Positions 23,276 through 34,997 are shown, counted from the first letter of the stretch. The stretch: 64,000 nt of DNA from Diphasiastrum complanatum (GCA_029204225.1 MU832118.1:22289-86288), one strand, 5' to 3'. Notes: generated from the sequence alone by a model not told the origin. Program-made: numbers and translations.

Positions 23276-23728
23276 TGTATTAAAGCAAGAGTCAAGTCAC
23301 CAAGATCTAGTTATCAATCAATCTCCACAGACAACAAGAGAGAAGAGGCTGGGCGCCCAACTCTAAGAGAGAGAGAGAGAGAGAAAACAGCAACAAGAGC
23401 AATAGAGAGCAATGCTTAGCCAAACTGTAAAAATGGAATACACAATGAGCATCTAAGTACTCCACCTGGATGTGGCCAAATTCCACCAAACCCTAAGGTT
23501 AACCACTTACTAAATGTAGGGCACCCCCAAAAGTCAAGATAGGGCCCCTAAACAAAATTAGACCCCTAAGGACCCACGAGTCAGTACATGACCAAAATTG
23601 GGTCCAACTGAACTTAAGACAAACTTAAGATGGCCTAAATAACTAAATACCCATGGTTACACAAATCTCGACCTTTTGGGTCAAAGTAACCTATGGATTA
23701 ACTTTAGCATAGTCATTTATTTCTAACA
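23276..23728 (-). repeat. 3' LTR of the Copia deletion derivative
   Basis: On the minus strand it begins TGTTAGAAATAAATG and ends TTTAATACA, 453 bp. A (GA)n tract near 23370-23385 is longer than in the partner LTR. It directly follows the polypurine tract. Confidence 0.9.
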
Positions 23729-23741
23729 CCCTCCTTAAATG
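23729..23741 (-). other. Polypurine tract
   Basis: CATTTAAGGAGGG on the minus strand abuts the TG start of the 3' LTR. Confidence 0.85.
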
Positions 23742-23765
23742 ACAATGCAAAAACTGAAATCTTCA

Positions 23766-24258
23766 CTATGTAACAAAATCAACACGTGGTATCAAATTTA
23801 AAGCTTTGCATAAACCTTCAAATCTGACTCTAGGCAACACCTTAGTGAAGAGGTCCGCAATATTATCCTCCTTAGGACAATATTCAAGTAAAATGTCGCC
23901 ATCATGAAGTCTCTCCCGAACAAAGTGATAATGAATCTCGATGTGCTTCGTCCTCGCATGAAAAACAGAATTTCGTGCAATGGCAATAACACTTTGACTA
24001 TCACTCAAGATAAGAGTGGTTGAGGGCTCGCCAAACTTCATGTCAACAAGTAGTCTTCTCAGCCATAAACACTCTGTTGTGGCTGAAAATATCGCTCTAT
24101 ATTCTGCATCACTAGAAGAAGTAGCAACAGTGGACTGCTTTTTACTTGACCACGAAATTGCAAAATTTCCATAGAAAAAGCAATGTCCACTTGTAGAGCG
24201 TCTAGTGTCTTGATCTCCACCCCAATCCGAGTCACTAAAACCAACCAAACATGCATCA
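23766..24258 (-). pseudogene. Copia RNase H domain left after internal deletion
   Basis: The frame reads ACLVGFSDSDWGGDQDTRRS, then KKQSTVATSSSDAEYRAI, LILSDSQSVIAIARN and HARTKHIEIHYHFVRE. These are the family's conserved RNase H blocks, including the catalytic Asp/Glu motifs, and they end normally before the polypurine tract. It lies in a different frame from gag. Joining to gag at about 24255 shows a deletion of protease, integrase and RT. It has no own start codon and would need gag-independent expression. Confidence 0.85.
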
Positions 24259-25222
24259 TCACAAGTAGGAAAAACCAGTCCATGACTTCTTGTTCCTTGA
24301 AGATATCACCACTAGCTTCAAGCTCTTGCTCCAAAGTAGCAAGTGAAGCACTAGTATCAATTCCTTTACTCTCCTCTTTCGCAAGTTTCTTCTTACAATC
24401 CTTGATGAAGTGCCCATACCTTTTGCAATAATGGCACTTCCCTTTCTTCTTTTGAGTGTTGACATTTTGACCTCCAACGGGCTTTTGCTCATCCTTGGAA
24501 GGAGGATTCCCCTTTCCTTTTGACTTGCCTTTGCCCTTGCCTTTCATGAAGAAAGCTTGATCTTGTTGAGTGTCACCCGCAAAGTTTTGCCTCGTTTGCT
24601 CCTCTTGAAGAAGCAGCCCAACAAGTTCATCAAAGGAGAGTTGTTGTCCCCTAAGAGAGATACTCAAAGATGAAACATATGGAAGATAAGATGAAGGTAA
24701 TGAGTTGAGAGTAATGGAAACAAATTGAGCATCCTCAATTATCTCATCAATATTGAGAAGCTCCTCACAAAGATCCTTGACCTTCGTCAAGTGATTGGTC
24801 ACTTGATCCCCTTCTTGCATCTTCAACAAAGAAAGCTAATTTCTAAGATACACCACTCTTGCTGGATTTTGGACTCTATACATAGTATAAAGTGTATCCC
24901 ACGCACTTTTAGATGTCTGACAAGACCTAATATGAGGTAAGATAGATCTTTTCACAACAAGAGCAACCATAGAATGTGCTTGTGCATCCCTTCTATCCCA
25001 CTTCTTTTGTTCTTCCGAAGATGTAGAAGATGATGTTGATGATGATGATCCACGAGGTGTAGGAGGTGCCAAAGACGAAGGCCTTTCCTCATCACCATTG
25101 ACCAAATCCCACAGCCCTTTCGCTATGAGAAGATTCTTCATCATGTAACTCCACGAGTAGTTTGTGCCATCCAACCAATCTTCACTAAAAAAAAAATCGA
25201 TAGCTTCCGATTCTTTAGCCAT
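24255..25222 (-). pseudogene. Copia gag with one nonsense codon
   Basis: It starts at the ATG on 25222 (MAKESEAIDFFFSEDWLDG) and runs through a UBN2-type gag with WDTLYTMYRVQNPARVVYLRN. An in-frame TAG stop at 24838-24836 follows, after which the same frame resumes (LLKMQEGDQVTNHL, LNSLPSSYLPYVSSL). The CCHC knuckle CHYCKRYGHFIKDC is intact and is followed by a K/E-rich tail. The stop replaces a probable Gln codon, consistent with a single C-to-T change. Apart from that stop the frame is open until the deletion joint. Confidence 0.85.
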
Positions 25223-25593
25223 TACCTCCAACAAAATTTCAACTTGTAGTAGATAGGAAAGAGAGCCTTTCCACAACCAAATCTACTCAAAAATTTGCAG
25301 CAAACAAAGAGCTGAAAGTAGGAGCACAAGATGTCTTTCAATCTGCAACCAAAGTGCCCAAAAGATAATGGATAGATGGTTGTCTTTCTGCACAAAAGAT
25401 TCTGATTTTTGGGTGCCAAAAATTGCTCCTCCAAGATCTCTGATGGCCGCCCTCCTTCAACCTGAAAAGAGACAAAAAAGCGATCCAAACTCCACTTGAA
25501 AAGATCAGCAAGATACTGAAATTTCACAAGAAAAAGCAGAGAAGCTCCTCTTTTGGTAGGGCGCCAACAAACAAGCTTGCTGCAAATCCGGTA

Positions 25594-25604
25594 GCTCTGA
25601 TACA
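25594..25604 (-). other. Primer-binding site (tRNA-Met type)
   Basis: On the minus strand TGTATCAGAGC directly follows the CCTACA end of the 5' LTR. It differs by one base from TGGTATCAGAGC. Confidence 0.8.
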
Positions 25605-26057
25605 TGTAGGAAAGCAAGAGTCAAGTCACCAAGATCTAGTTATCAATCAATCTCCACAGACAACAAGAGAGAAGAGGCTGGGCGCCCAACTCTAAGAGAG
25701 AGAGAGAAAAAGAAAACAGCAACAAGAGCAATAGACAGCAATGCTTAGCCAAACTGTAAAAATGGAATACACAATGAGCATCTAAGTACTCCACCTGGAT
25801 GTGGCCAAATGCCACCAAACCCTAAGGTTAACCACTTACTAAATGTAGGGCACCCCCAAAAGTCAAGATAGGGCCCCTAAACAAAATTAGACCCCTAAGG
25901 ACCCACGAGTCAGTACATGACCAAAATTGGGTCCAACTGAACTTAAGACAAACTTAAGATGGCCTACATAACTAAATACCCATGGTTACACAAATCGGGA
26001 CCTTTTGGGTCAAAGTAACCTCTGGATTAACTCTAGCATAGTCATTTATTTCTAACA
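25605..26057 (-). repeat. 5' LTR of the Copia deletion derivative
   Basis: On the minus strand it begins TGTTAGAAATAAATG at 26057 and ends TTTCCTACA at 25605. Its length equals that of the 3' LTR. It is adjacent to the primer-binding site. Confidence 0.9.
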
Positions 26058-27095
26058 AGTAGCACACACATCAAACAATGACAAAGACGTGAATCATGAT
26101 TTACTGATACAACACCTAGAGACACAATCAAACCTGCTAGTTTAGGCCTCCAAACAAATCATAATGAATTACTAACGCTGATACAACAGCAGATTGGAAG
26201 CAGCCTATCAAGCACAAGCAAATTAAAGAAAAAAAAATCTCAAACAGAATTTAAGGACCTCCTTGTTCACATGTCCCTAGATCCATTGCTCACGGAAAAA
26301 AGAAATTCATAAGCTCTGCTCATGGGCTCTGATGAGCAAAACTCTGGACAAAAGAAATTTACCCTGAGTGGCGGGGGCAAAAGAACTCACTCATCGGTCA
26401 TTGTATGAGTACCCTATCTCACTCACAACCATTTCAAATTCTCAGAAATCTGAGAGTTGAATCCATTGAAGATTATTGCCACCATTCCTGACTTTCAAGT
26501 TATATCGTCATCTAGAGATGGCTGAAAGAAACTTTCTAAAAAAATTATCGTAGTAGCTTGGGGCAAATAAATTGTAGATTGGCACCTACTGATCTGTAAT
26601 TGTACCAAAACCTGTTGACCACGACAGAATAGCTATGAGAAAGCAATTGAAACTAACCGATTCATTCATAGTTGGACGGTCCGCTGCCCTTGCTCTCCTC
26701 GATCCCACGGTTGCTCGCTTCTCTTTTGCTCACTTGCGATCCTCTAGAGTACCTGCACTCGCTCGCCCCTCTCTCAATTTGTCGCTATATCGCAATTCCT
26801 CCTCTTTTAAACCCTAATCTGGAAATCTAGGTTTTCGGGCTTTTCAATTTGAGGGGAACTCATACCCTAGTTTGGGGATCTAGGTTTTTGGGCCTTGCTC
26901 TACAATTTTATTTTGTTTTGTCCTCCAAATGGCAATAGGGTAAAGGTGGTCATTCAAGAAGGGCCATTTGGCCAACTAAGGACTTAGTGAGGATGCGATA
27001 AACAAGGTATCTAAGCTTCCTTATTGGGAGAGAGCGGGCAATACAAGCTTTTGCACTAGCTAGAAGGGGAGTGATAAAGGAGTGATAAAGCAACC
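26058..27095. other. Unassigned DNA
   Basis: No coding motif was recognised. At 26690-26900 the sequence looks like a plant 5' leader (pyrimidine-rich, AAACCCTAA telo-box at about 26811, repeated GGGATCTAGGTTTTTGGGC-like phrase), but no matching gene follows on either strand. Confidence 0.45.
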
Positions 27096-27830
27096 ACTAG
27101 ACAAGGGGAAATATGGACAAGTTGATGAAGGGTGATGAGGCCTTTAGAGGCCAAGGAGAAGAAGAGGGGAGGAGATGAGGTCTAGATGGGCTCATTAGAG
27201 GGCAAGACAAAGGTGTCAGACCATGACGAGAGGGAGCGAAAGTTGGGGAAAATGAAGTCGAAATTCTTGAAAAAGAAGGGTTCTTTAACGCAAAAACGAC
27301 AACCAAAGAAGAGAAGCTTGGAACAGTAGTGGGGACTGAAGTGACGAAGGAACAAAGGAAGTGCCAAGGCTAAGAGGGAGAGGTGACAAAGCACCAAGAA
27401 TCTGTACTTGAGGGAGGAATCAGGTAAAACCCTTCCATCATGGCAGCTGTACAGATGGACCAAGGCAAGAGAGGCCATTTGCCAGCCCAAAGGAATTGAT
27501 GGAGGATCTTAGAAAGGAAGTCGTGGAAAGAGCGAGTGGCGACAAAGATGGAGGAGAAGTAAACCGGGTAGGCTAAGAGGATGTGTCTAACCACCAATAC
27601 AAGGACATAAAATGAGAATTCCAAGAAGCCAGCTTGTCAGCAAAGTATTGAAGGAACCAATTAGAACATTGGGAGGAGGTCAAATGGATGCCAAAGGGGG
27701 TTCCGAAAAGACGGATTACCATATCTTGAGAGACAACCCGAATATCCAAGGAAGATACCCAAGAGGGGGTGTAGGTAGCCAGAACGTGGAGCTTCAATTT
27801 TTCTTTGTTCAATAAATAAGAAGAGCAATA
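27096..27830 (-). pseudogene. LINE reverse-transcriptase C-terminal remnant
   Basis: On the minus strand a frame at 27812 reads FGTPFGIHLTSSQCSNW and then KLASWNSHFMSL, followed by RHILLAYPVYF and KILHQFLWAGKWPLLPWS. This is the order of the post-RT region of plant L1-type LINE ORF2 ('LG.PLG', 'KLA.WK...LS.AGR..L', 'FLW.G...'). At least three frames must be joined. It is a 5'-truncated, decayed copy. Confidence 0.6.
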
Positions 27831-27914
27831 GCAGAACTCAGTAAAAAGGGAAAGGAGGTGACGAACTTAGGTTTTATAGAGAAGAGACAAAACTTTAATG
27901 TCATCCACAAAAAA

Positions 27915-28600
27915 TTGTTGGGATAGAAGCCCTAGTGCACAATGAACAAATCAGCCTACGATATGGTATTTTGGCCATTCGTTCCTCTTCCTCGAGAGTC
28001 TGCAGACAACCTGCCTTGCTCAATATTGTTCCAGGTATCATGGGAGTATGCACACCTTTTCATTAGAGAATGTTGAAGTCTTCAATGATCTTTTGAGTGT
28101 ACTTTTGTTGGTGAAAATACAACTTACCACCTTCAAAGTCTCTCACGATTTGCAAGCCTAGATAGATTTTAGCTTCTCCTAGGTCAGCGATCTCAAATAT
28201 TTCAGAAAAGTCTCTTTTGACATCTGAAATTAACTTATCTCTTCTTGAGAAGATAAGTGTGTCATCAACATTGACAGCTAGAATGGTTATTTCATTTTGG
28301 ACATGCTTGATATAGACATTTGACTCAGCAAATAGAGGTTTGAAGCCTAAGGAACGTAGTGTTTCTTCCTTCTTTCTATACCATTGTCTGGCTGCTTGTT
28401 TCAGACCATAAATGCCTTTATTCATGTGACATCCGTATTCTAGATATTCTTGGTTTACAAAACCAAGTGGTTGGTACATGAATAAGTCTTCTTCCAATTC
28501 TGCGTGCAAGAAAGCAGTCTTCTCATTCACAATATGGATTTTTAAATCATGAGCCACTGCATACGTGAATAACAAGCAAAAAAGGATGATCCAATTTGTC
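27915..28600 (-). pseudogene. Copia reverse-transcriptase remnant
   Basis: The minus-strand frame at 28575-28063 gives TAFLHAELEEDLFMYQP, IYGLKQAARQWY, VNVDDTLIFSRRD and ADLGEAKIYLGLQIV. These are the RVT_2 motifs in order. The catalytic YVDD reads NVDD, so Tyr is lost. The frame continues weakly to about 27915 (TPMIPGTILSK). Integrase and RNase H are absent. Confidence 0.85.
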
Positions 28601-29593
28601 TGAGCATTACGGATGGAGGATGTATTTTTGGAGGATGGAGGGCTTTGTCGAAATGAAGAGAGAGGCGTTATCTAATAAATGTACTTGTGGCATCTTGAAC
28701 ATGAGACTTTGATTCAAAGTAGTGGTTTCACCTCCGAAGCATTTAGGATCTACATCTTTGATCTAGCATTGGTTACAAAGCTCTTAATATATATATATTT
28801 CCATTTACCTCACATTTGTTGAAAGCATCTACAAAAGTTTACTTCTGACTGTCGCACAGTTGAAGCTGCACTGGTGCGTAGCTGTTAGGCATGTTGTGAC
28901 TATTTAGACTTGTTATCGACTTCTTGAGCTATACATTGATCTGAAACTGCAAACTAGATTATTCTATGAATGATAGTTTACTATTTTTGAGTTCGGCGAA
29001 CATTCATCCTATCCAGATCATAGAAAATCTCTATTTTTACCCTCCCAAACTACAAAAACAATGTTTTTGTGTGCCAAAAACCTTCACTAGTTTTATCCTA
29101 GCTTTATCTGTGTCAGATTCTGAGTTTGAGAGTTCGATGAAGGTTATTTCCATAAGAATTTGTCAGAAAAACCTGATTAAAGAGTTTTTTTTTCCCAAAA
29201 ATAGCACTGCTGAACCTTCACCAAGTAAAGCTTCGCCTAGGAAATTTTCACCGGTTCTAATTTTAGGTTCTGATTTTCCAGATCAAGCCCTGTCAAATTT
29301 TGGGTCAATTCTAATACAGTCTGATTTTGATTCTGAGAAATTTTTCATTTTTGAAAAGTATCGATTGGTTGATTTTCGAAATCTTTTTCATGATATAGGA
29401 ATCTGATTCTTGTCAAATGGAAGAGATCTAGTAGATCTGATCTGAGATAGTTTTGATTGAAAATCTAGATCCAATCTCATTTTCTGCTTGATTTAATCTA
29501 TAAAGATGGCTGCCCTTGGAGGTGTTCCTGAAGAAGTCAATCCAATCATTGTTAGAAGAGCACCCCATTTGGATCTACCCAAATACAATGGCA
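28601..29593 (+). other. Retroelement leader-like DNA and gag start
   Basis: Mostly unassigned. At 29506 an ATG opens MAALGGVPEEVNPIIV and then DLPKYNGNNLSY, which looks like the start of a retroelement gag. It is cut off where the 173-bp direct repeat begins (29594). An open frame at 28966-29406 shows no motif and may be leader. Confidence 0.35.
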
Positions 29594-29766
29594 ACAATCT
29601 TTCGTATTCAAAAACTCTTGCAAACCCATGTTCATGACTAGCCAGCTCCAATGACAAGCTGGTTATCTTGCTCATCAGTAAGGTATTTTCCCAACTTATC
29701 TCAATATGGCTATGATGAATATGAGAAATGATGGCCCTCAATATTGTGAGTGTTTCTTTTGACAAC
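29594..29766 (+). repeat. 173-bp direct repeat, copy 1
   Basis: It is identical by eye to 30271-30443 over all 173 bases; matching starts a few bases earlier with one mismatch. Flanks diverge sharply after GACAAC. Confidence 0.9.
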
Positions 29767-30270
29767 ACGTTATGCATGGGGAAATGTGATCTACGGTTTG
29801 GATAGAACGTGATGATATGCATGTTGGAAGCTTGGATTGTATTATTCTTAGCATGCTAGCTATATCACTAGTACTATTGTATGTGTTATAAGAAACCGTT
29901 TTTCTATTGATAAGCAATCAGTTGATGCTACTCAATTCTCGTGGTGTTATTGATGGTTATTATAATGAAAAGAAAAGTCGAACATGCATGTCACTAATGT
30001 GTTATATGAAGTTACGGGCCTTGTAACTATACACTAAACTAGGCCCAACCTCTTTGAAACACAAGAGTGTTCATGAATCACTTGAATCTTTGAAGACAAA
30101 ATCATTGTTGTCTAGAGCTGAAAATTTTCACAATCTGGTGGCGCATTCAATCAGATACCAGATACACTCCTGTGGGTAGAGAGTCACACTTATGAGTCCA
30201 TCTGCTTATGGATTGTAGCTATCGCTAATTCCAAAAACCAAACTCACTGTTGTCAAACACATTTATGGCG
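29767..30270. other. Spacer between the 173-bp repeats
   Basis: 504 bp without recognisable coding motif or element ends. Confidence 0.5.
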
Positions 30271-30443
30271 ACAATCTTTCGTATTCAAAAACTCTTGCAA
30301 ACCCATGTTCATGACTAGCCAGCTCCAATGACAAGCTGGTTATCTTGCTCATCAGTAAGGTATTTTCCCAACTTATCTCAATATGGCTATGATGAATATG
30401 AGAAATGATGGCCCTCAATATTGTGAGTGTTTCTTTTGACAAC
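30271..30443 (+). repeat. 173-bp direct repeat, copy 2
   Basis: Perfect match to 29594-29766, same orientation, offset 677 bp. It ends where the minus-strand gag remnant's downstream region begins. Confidence 0.9.
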
Positions 30444-32122
30444 TGCCGGTCCCTCGGCACTAGGCTGCCACTGTTGTGAAGGGGCACTGTTGTCGATTCT
30501 TTTATTGCTGGGACATGGGTGCTTCAAGAAAAGTGTGGATAAAATTTGCTTACGTAAAACCTGAGGCTTTATTGGATGATGGCGATCAACAAGAACTTGG
30601 ACTTGCCAGTTTTTCAATAATTCCCATAAGGGTCTGGTGGCCATTCCTAATAACCTTGTTCATTGACAATTGGGTAGTTGAGGTAGGCCATCGGAGGATC
30701 CCAAGATAAATCTTGCTGATATAATGGATCCTCATAGATCGGCGCAACTGGTCCCAATGTCATGGACTCTCCCAAATCATAATGTGGATATGACATGCTT
30801 GCTTGACGCTCTTGTCTGTCCAGGTATTCATGGTATGCCATGACCTGACGACTTTCCTCAGCAGTCAATATCATAGATGTAGGACAACGCTTTGTCATTG
30901 TAGGTTCTGGTTCTCATTGTACAATTGTTGGTCCTTGCTGTACAATTGGCCGTTTTGGGCTTGGATTACCTGGATTTGGCCGTCTAAGCAATGTGATGTC
31001 TTGATGTAGCTTTGTGGTGGCCAAATGTTGAGTGGAACATTCCAACTTTGGTTGGATCTTGCTTATGATTGGAGTTGAAATCAGAGGACAATCTCCTACC
31101 TTAGTCTTTTCTTTCTCAATGGACTACTCTCTTGAAGGTGGTACAGATGGATCGTTGCGTTGACTGGTAGTCTGTTTGCCTTCAAGTTGAGTGGTTGATG
31201 TGATACCTCTTTGTAATTCATCCACCAGAAGTTGTTGCAGCATTTGTTTGATGAGGCTTGGTAAAATCTGCTGGATTGCATCTGTTGCCAATTTCTTGAC
31301 TTTTTCTGCTATCCCAAGTTGGATAGATTTTACCCACTCTATCATTTGTGGTGTTGGTGATTCACGTGTGGTTGTGTCAACTTGTCTTAGGATCTTTCTC
31401 TCATTCCTTCCATCCGCATATGCTTCGTAACCAGGTGGCACTAGAAGTTTGCGTTTGTAGTGCAACTTCTCGGTTGGTGGATTTGCATAGTCATATGTAG
31501 GTTGCCGATTCAAGCAGGTAGGAGTCATAATGGCTTTTCTTGGATCTCTTAGTGGACAATCACGACATGGGTGATTGATGCCGCATTATTCACACCAAGT
31601 ATAAAAGGAGGACAAATCATTTCGGTGTGGACATTCTGATCTACGATGTTTACCTCCACATCCGAAACACCGTACCATGTGTAAGATTCCGTCCCTCTCA
31701 ATTGATGCACACCGGTATCAGGTCTCCTTTAATCCCTTCCACGGAATATAGTGGTGAGCCCGTTTGAACTTCCTCTGCCTGGGATGCTCCGCTCACTGAT
31801 ATAACCAGTACTTCCACCGAATCTTGCCTAGCCACTAGAGAAGATTCTGAAAGTCCTGAGACCGATCCCTTTCCTTTGAAGGAGCGATCTGATGGCAAGC
31901 TAGATGGCATAGATGAGGATTTTGTTGATTGATTTCCAATCTCCAGAATTCCCTTATTGGCTTGATTTCATAATCTCGGATTCCAAACTGGACATTGAGG
32001 TTTTGGATGTTGTCCAAAATAATAATGGCACTCGTCCAGTGGTCGGATCTTTTGATTGGCATTTCGTGGTTCTGGGAGGTAATCAGATTGACTGCATATC
32101 TCATCCTTCAACAGGATGTTGA
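30444..32122 (-). pseudogene. Retroelement gag with paired zinc knuckles, decayed
   Basis: Minus-strand order: a capsid-like segment (32104-31835, with LITSQNHEMPIK and IREFWRLEINQQN), a Ser-rich linker, then CFGCGGKHRRSECP and, after an in-frame stop, CGINHPCRDCP (about 31685-31545). These form two CCHC-type knuckles. A long Gln/Leu-rich segment (KKLATDAIQQILPSL) follows and then a Tyr/Pro-rich tail (MSYPHYDLGES, 30898-30650). At least two frameshifts and one stop break it. No protease or RT follows. Paired knuckles fit a Ty3/gypsy-like gag; the family is inferred. Confidence 0.55.
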
Positions 32123-33450
32123 TATTTCAAAGGTAATTTATTCTATTTATTCTTAGTTTTGGAATCGTGATTGATTTTTCAACTCTAGAAATTTTCTAAC
32201 CGTAACTAATACATGAATATTCTTTCTTGCAGAACCACACCCTGCTATACGGCCTGAGGATAGAGAATGAGGTCAATATCACTTTGGTTTCATTTAGATC
32301 ATAAACACAGTAGCTTGAGATTTGCCAATGAGCTCCAAAATGTTTCTAAGTCCTCACTATGGGAGGATGGCGATATGTAGTGGTGTGGTGATGTACGAGA
32401 GAGAGATTGGGGGATGCAGTTTTTGAAATGTATATGAGGGAATTGATGATGAGGAGATGGAAGAGGAAAAAGCAGAAATATTCCTTTGTCTAGAACATTC
32501 ACGGTTTGGGCAAGGGTAGATTTTATAAATAAATTCAATTATGTCCTTCCAGCGAAAGTCTTATGACGAGGGATGATAATTGGAAAAATACTTATAAAGA
32601 TAAAAGTAGGGCTCATTGTACTTTCTCTGCGGCTAACTAATATAACACATGCCACAATATAAACCGATGAGAAGGAGGCAAGAGGAGGCCCGAGCACCTT
32701 CCCTCAAGCTATGCACCTTCCCAAAGGGAACACACGTGAAATAGAGAGATAGTCTCAAAATAGAGAATTTGATAGCTTAATCTCAAAGTGTTATTTACAT
32801 GGCAAGTACCTCTCCTTTTATGGCAAGGAGGGTCTTCCATAGTTATCCACTAACTTATGGGACTAATTTATTTCTAGTCATGAATCTAGAACTTCTAACT
32901 TAGGATTTAGAACTTCAAAGTTTCTAACTTAGGAAAACTTAAGACAAATATTTCTAACCTTAAGGTTTCTAAGTTTAAGTTCTGAGTCTAAGATTATTAT
33001 TATTTTAAGCTTCTACTCGTGGACTTACAAAATACATGCCATGGTTGAAGTTTATTGACAGATACTCATACGTGGACTTACAAAACACATGCCACGAAGT
33101 TTATTTCTTTCTTTTTATTATCTTTGTGTTAGCACAGTTGCTAACAACGATTTCCATTGCTAAGTCCTTATTATAGGATGTAAACATTAAACCCTATGTT
33201 CGAAGTCCAAAATATAGCAAAATATGTAACACATACAGTGTTTATATCCAACTATCGTCTAATAGATTCCACAACATTATATATTCGTGGGGTATTTCAT
33301 TAAGAGAAGCATTCAAGAAGTACAATAATCGATGTCATACCTTTAGTGTCTTCGTAGTTCTATTGTTTGAGAATGAATGAAACAAGAGTTGAAAACAAGT
33401 TCCTCCTTACTGTTGAATGCTACATGAGCAATGGAGCAACAGACAACTTT
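32123..33450. other. Unassigned, repeat-rich DNA
   Basis: No gene was seen. 32880-32960 has several CTAACTTAGG units. The phrase CGTGGACTTACAAAA-ACATGCCA occurs at about 33017 and again at about 33073, a short direct duplication. It may be LTR-derived. Confidence 0.45.
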
Positions 33451-34333
33451 ACAAATTAAAGACAACTTATAAGCATGCCATATTGGTAAAACATTGTACC
33501 AAGAAATCTATAATGTGAATGATCAACTTCAATGTATAGTTGTTGGAGCATAGATCCACCATAAAATGGAAGAGTTTGCTAATGATAGTTCTACACCAAA
33601 CAGTTGTTACTGGATTGGATACTCTCTTTTGTAGGATCATAATTTTGATCATCGTCATTCTCGATATGAGTTTGATCCACAAAGAGCTTATTATAAAGTA
33701 GATGTATGGACATTTTTACTCCTACTTGTGGTTCATATTGGTCTATATGATATTTTGATCCAAATCAAGAAAACTCAATAATTCTACAAAGCTAACTACA
33801 AGCTCTATTAGCCTATAGGATCAAATTAGTGATTGGATGTGATTTGGTAGGTTAAATTTACAATAGAGGAGGTTTGAAAACTTTCAAGAAAGAAAACATG
33901 CAAAAAGAAAGCTAGAAAACAAGATTTGCCATAACTTCTTCGATACTAATCCAAATGACCTGCCATATGCATCAGAAAAAGTTAAGACAAATATATGGAA
34001 TCTTATCTAGACAAACCAAACACAATCACTGAAATCAAATCGAAAAATGTCAAACAAATCTAAAACAAAACTATAACCGTCTATTTTGACAACTTTTGGA
34101 GAAATCACAAGAGCTTTTGCTTCTTTTACCCAAATGGCTTGAAAATTGGTGCAAATGAAAGCCAAAGATATAGAAGACTACATAATTAGATCCTAAGTAG
34201 AAAATGAAATAGTACTCCAAAATTTGAACCAAATAGGTCTGAAAACTCAAAACTAGAAACGAGCAAAAGGAAAGCTCAAACAACAATAAAATCTTCAAAT
34301 GAGATGAGAATCATGTTGAACAAGATAATTAAT
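33451..34333. other. Unassigned DNA
   Basis: No motif was recognised in open frames. It may be leader of the minus-strand element whose primer site is at about 34334. Confidence 0.4.
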
Positions 34334-34352
34334 TGATCCTTGGCTCTAATAC
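34334..34352 (-). other. Possible primer-binding site of a minus-strand gypsy element
   Basis: The minus strand reads TCGTATTAGAGCCAAGGAT, close to the TGGTATCAGAGCCAAGG site common in plant gypsy elements. An LTR would lie to its right, where tandem repeats occur at 34670-34740 and 34934-34997. Confidence 0.4.
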
Positions 34353-34669
34353 GACAAATATCATTGCCAAAACTCTCAATGAAAGTGAAGCAAACAAAGA
34401 AATAGAGACAACCATCATATCTATGTTGAAAAGAACCAAAGATTGCTAGCAAGTAACCAAAAGTTGCCACAAAGCACATATCAAAATGAAGGGCAAAAGG
34501 AGAAGGATTTTATTGTAGAGGGTGTAAAGTACATGGATTTATGTGATGGGGCACATGAGACCTATCGGGTCACATTCACAAAGAGGAAGAAGAGATGGAG
34601 CTCCAAGTTCACTCAAATGTAGGTGAGCAAAAGATCCCAAAAAATGATGTCCAATGCCTATTTATGGCA

Positions 34670-34740
34670 AGGTCCATTTCTTAACTGAACATAACTATCT
34701 TGAGGTCCATGTCGTAACTAAACATAACTATCTTGAGGTC
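34670..34740 (+). repeat. 33-bp tandem repeat, 2.1 copies
   Basis: Units beginning AGGTCCAT start at 34670 and 34703, with a third start at 34736. Each contains ACATAACTATCTTG. Confidence 0.8.
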
Positions 34741-34933
34741 TAATTAGACTACGGTTAACCTTTGCTAAGCCTTTTTCAAGCCCCTTTTTGGTTTGTTATC
34801 CTTATTAAGATACTTTGAGAGGTCTAAAGGGGGAACTGCCTTCATTCTTAAAGCTAATGATTTCTTTTGGCCCCAACAAAGTTTGCAATGTATATTATTT
34901 TTCTCTTTTGAGCATCTATGTTTAAAAAATACA

Positions 34934-34997
34934 TGAAAATCACCTTGAAGTAGAGAATGTTAGTGTGAAAATCACCTTGAAATAGAGAATGTTAGTG
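34934..34997 (+). repeat. 32-bp tandem repeat, 2 copies
   Basis: TGAAAATCACCTTGAAGTAG is repeated at 34934 and 34966 with one base change, each followed by AGAATGTTAGTG. Confidence 0.85.

Larger units (their letters stand above)
23276..26057 (-). mobile_element. Non-autonomous Copia deletion derivative
   Basis: A 2782-bp minus-strand element: 5' LTR 26057-25605, primer-binding site 25604-25594, gag from 25222, then RNase H 24248-23766, polypurine tract 23741-23729 and 3' LTR 23728-23276. Both LTRs are 453 bp and differ at roughly 11 positions by eye (about 2.4%). Flanking bases AGTAG (26058-26062) and AATAG (23271-23275) are a target duplication with one change. Protease, integrase and nearly all reverse transcriptase are missing: gag runs straight into the end of RT/RNase H near 24255. 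All cis sites needed for mobilisation by a relative are present. Confidence 0.9.

Noticed and set aside
26635-26900. 5'-leader-like region with telo-box and repeated phrase
   Set aside because: No coding exon follows on either strand; the open frame there has no family features.
28966-29406. 146-codon plus-strand open frame
   Set aside because: No domain or conserved motif, and it is likely retroelement leader before the gag-like start at 29506.
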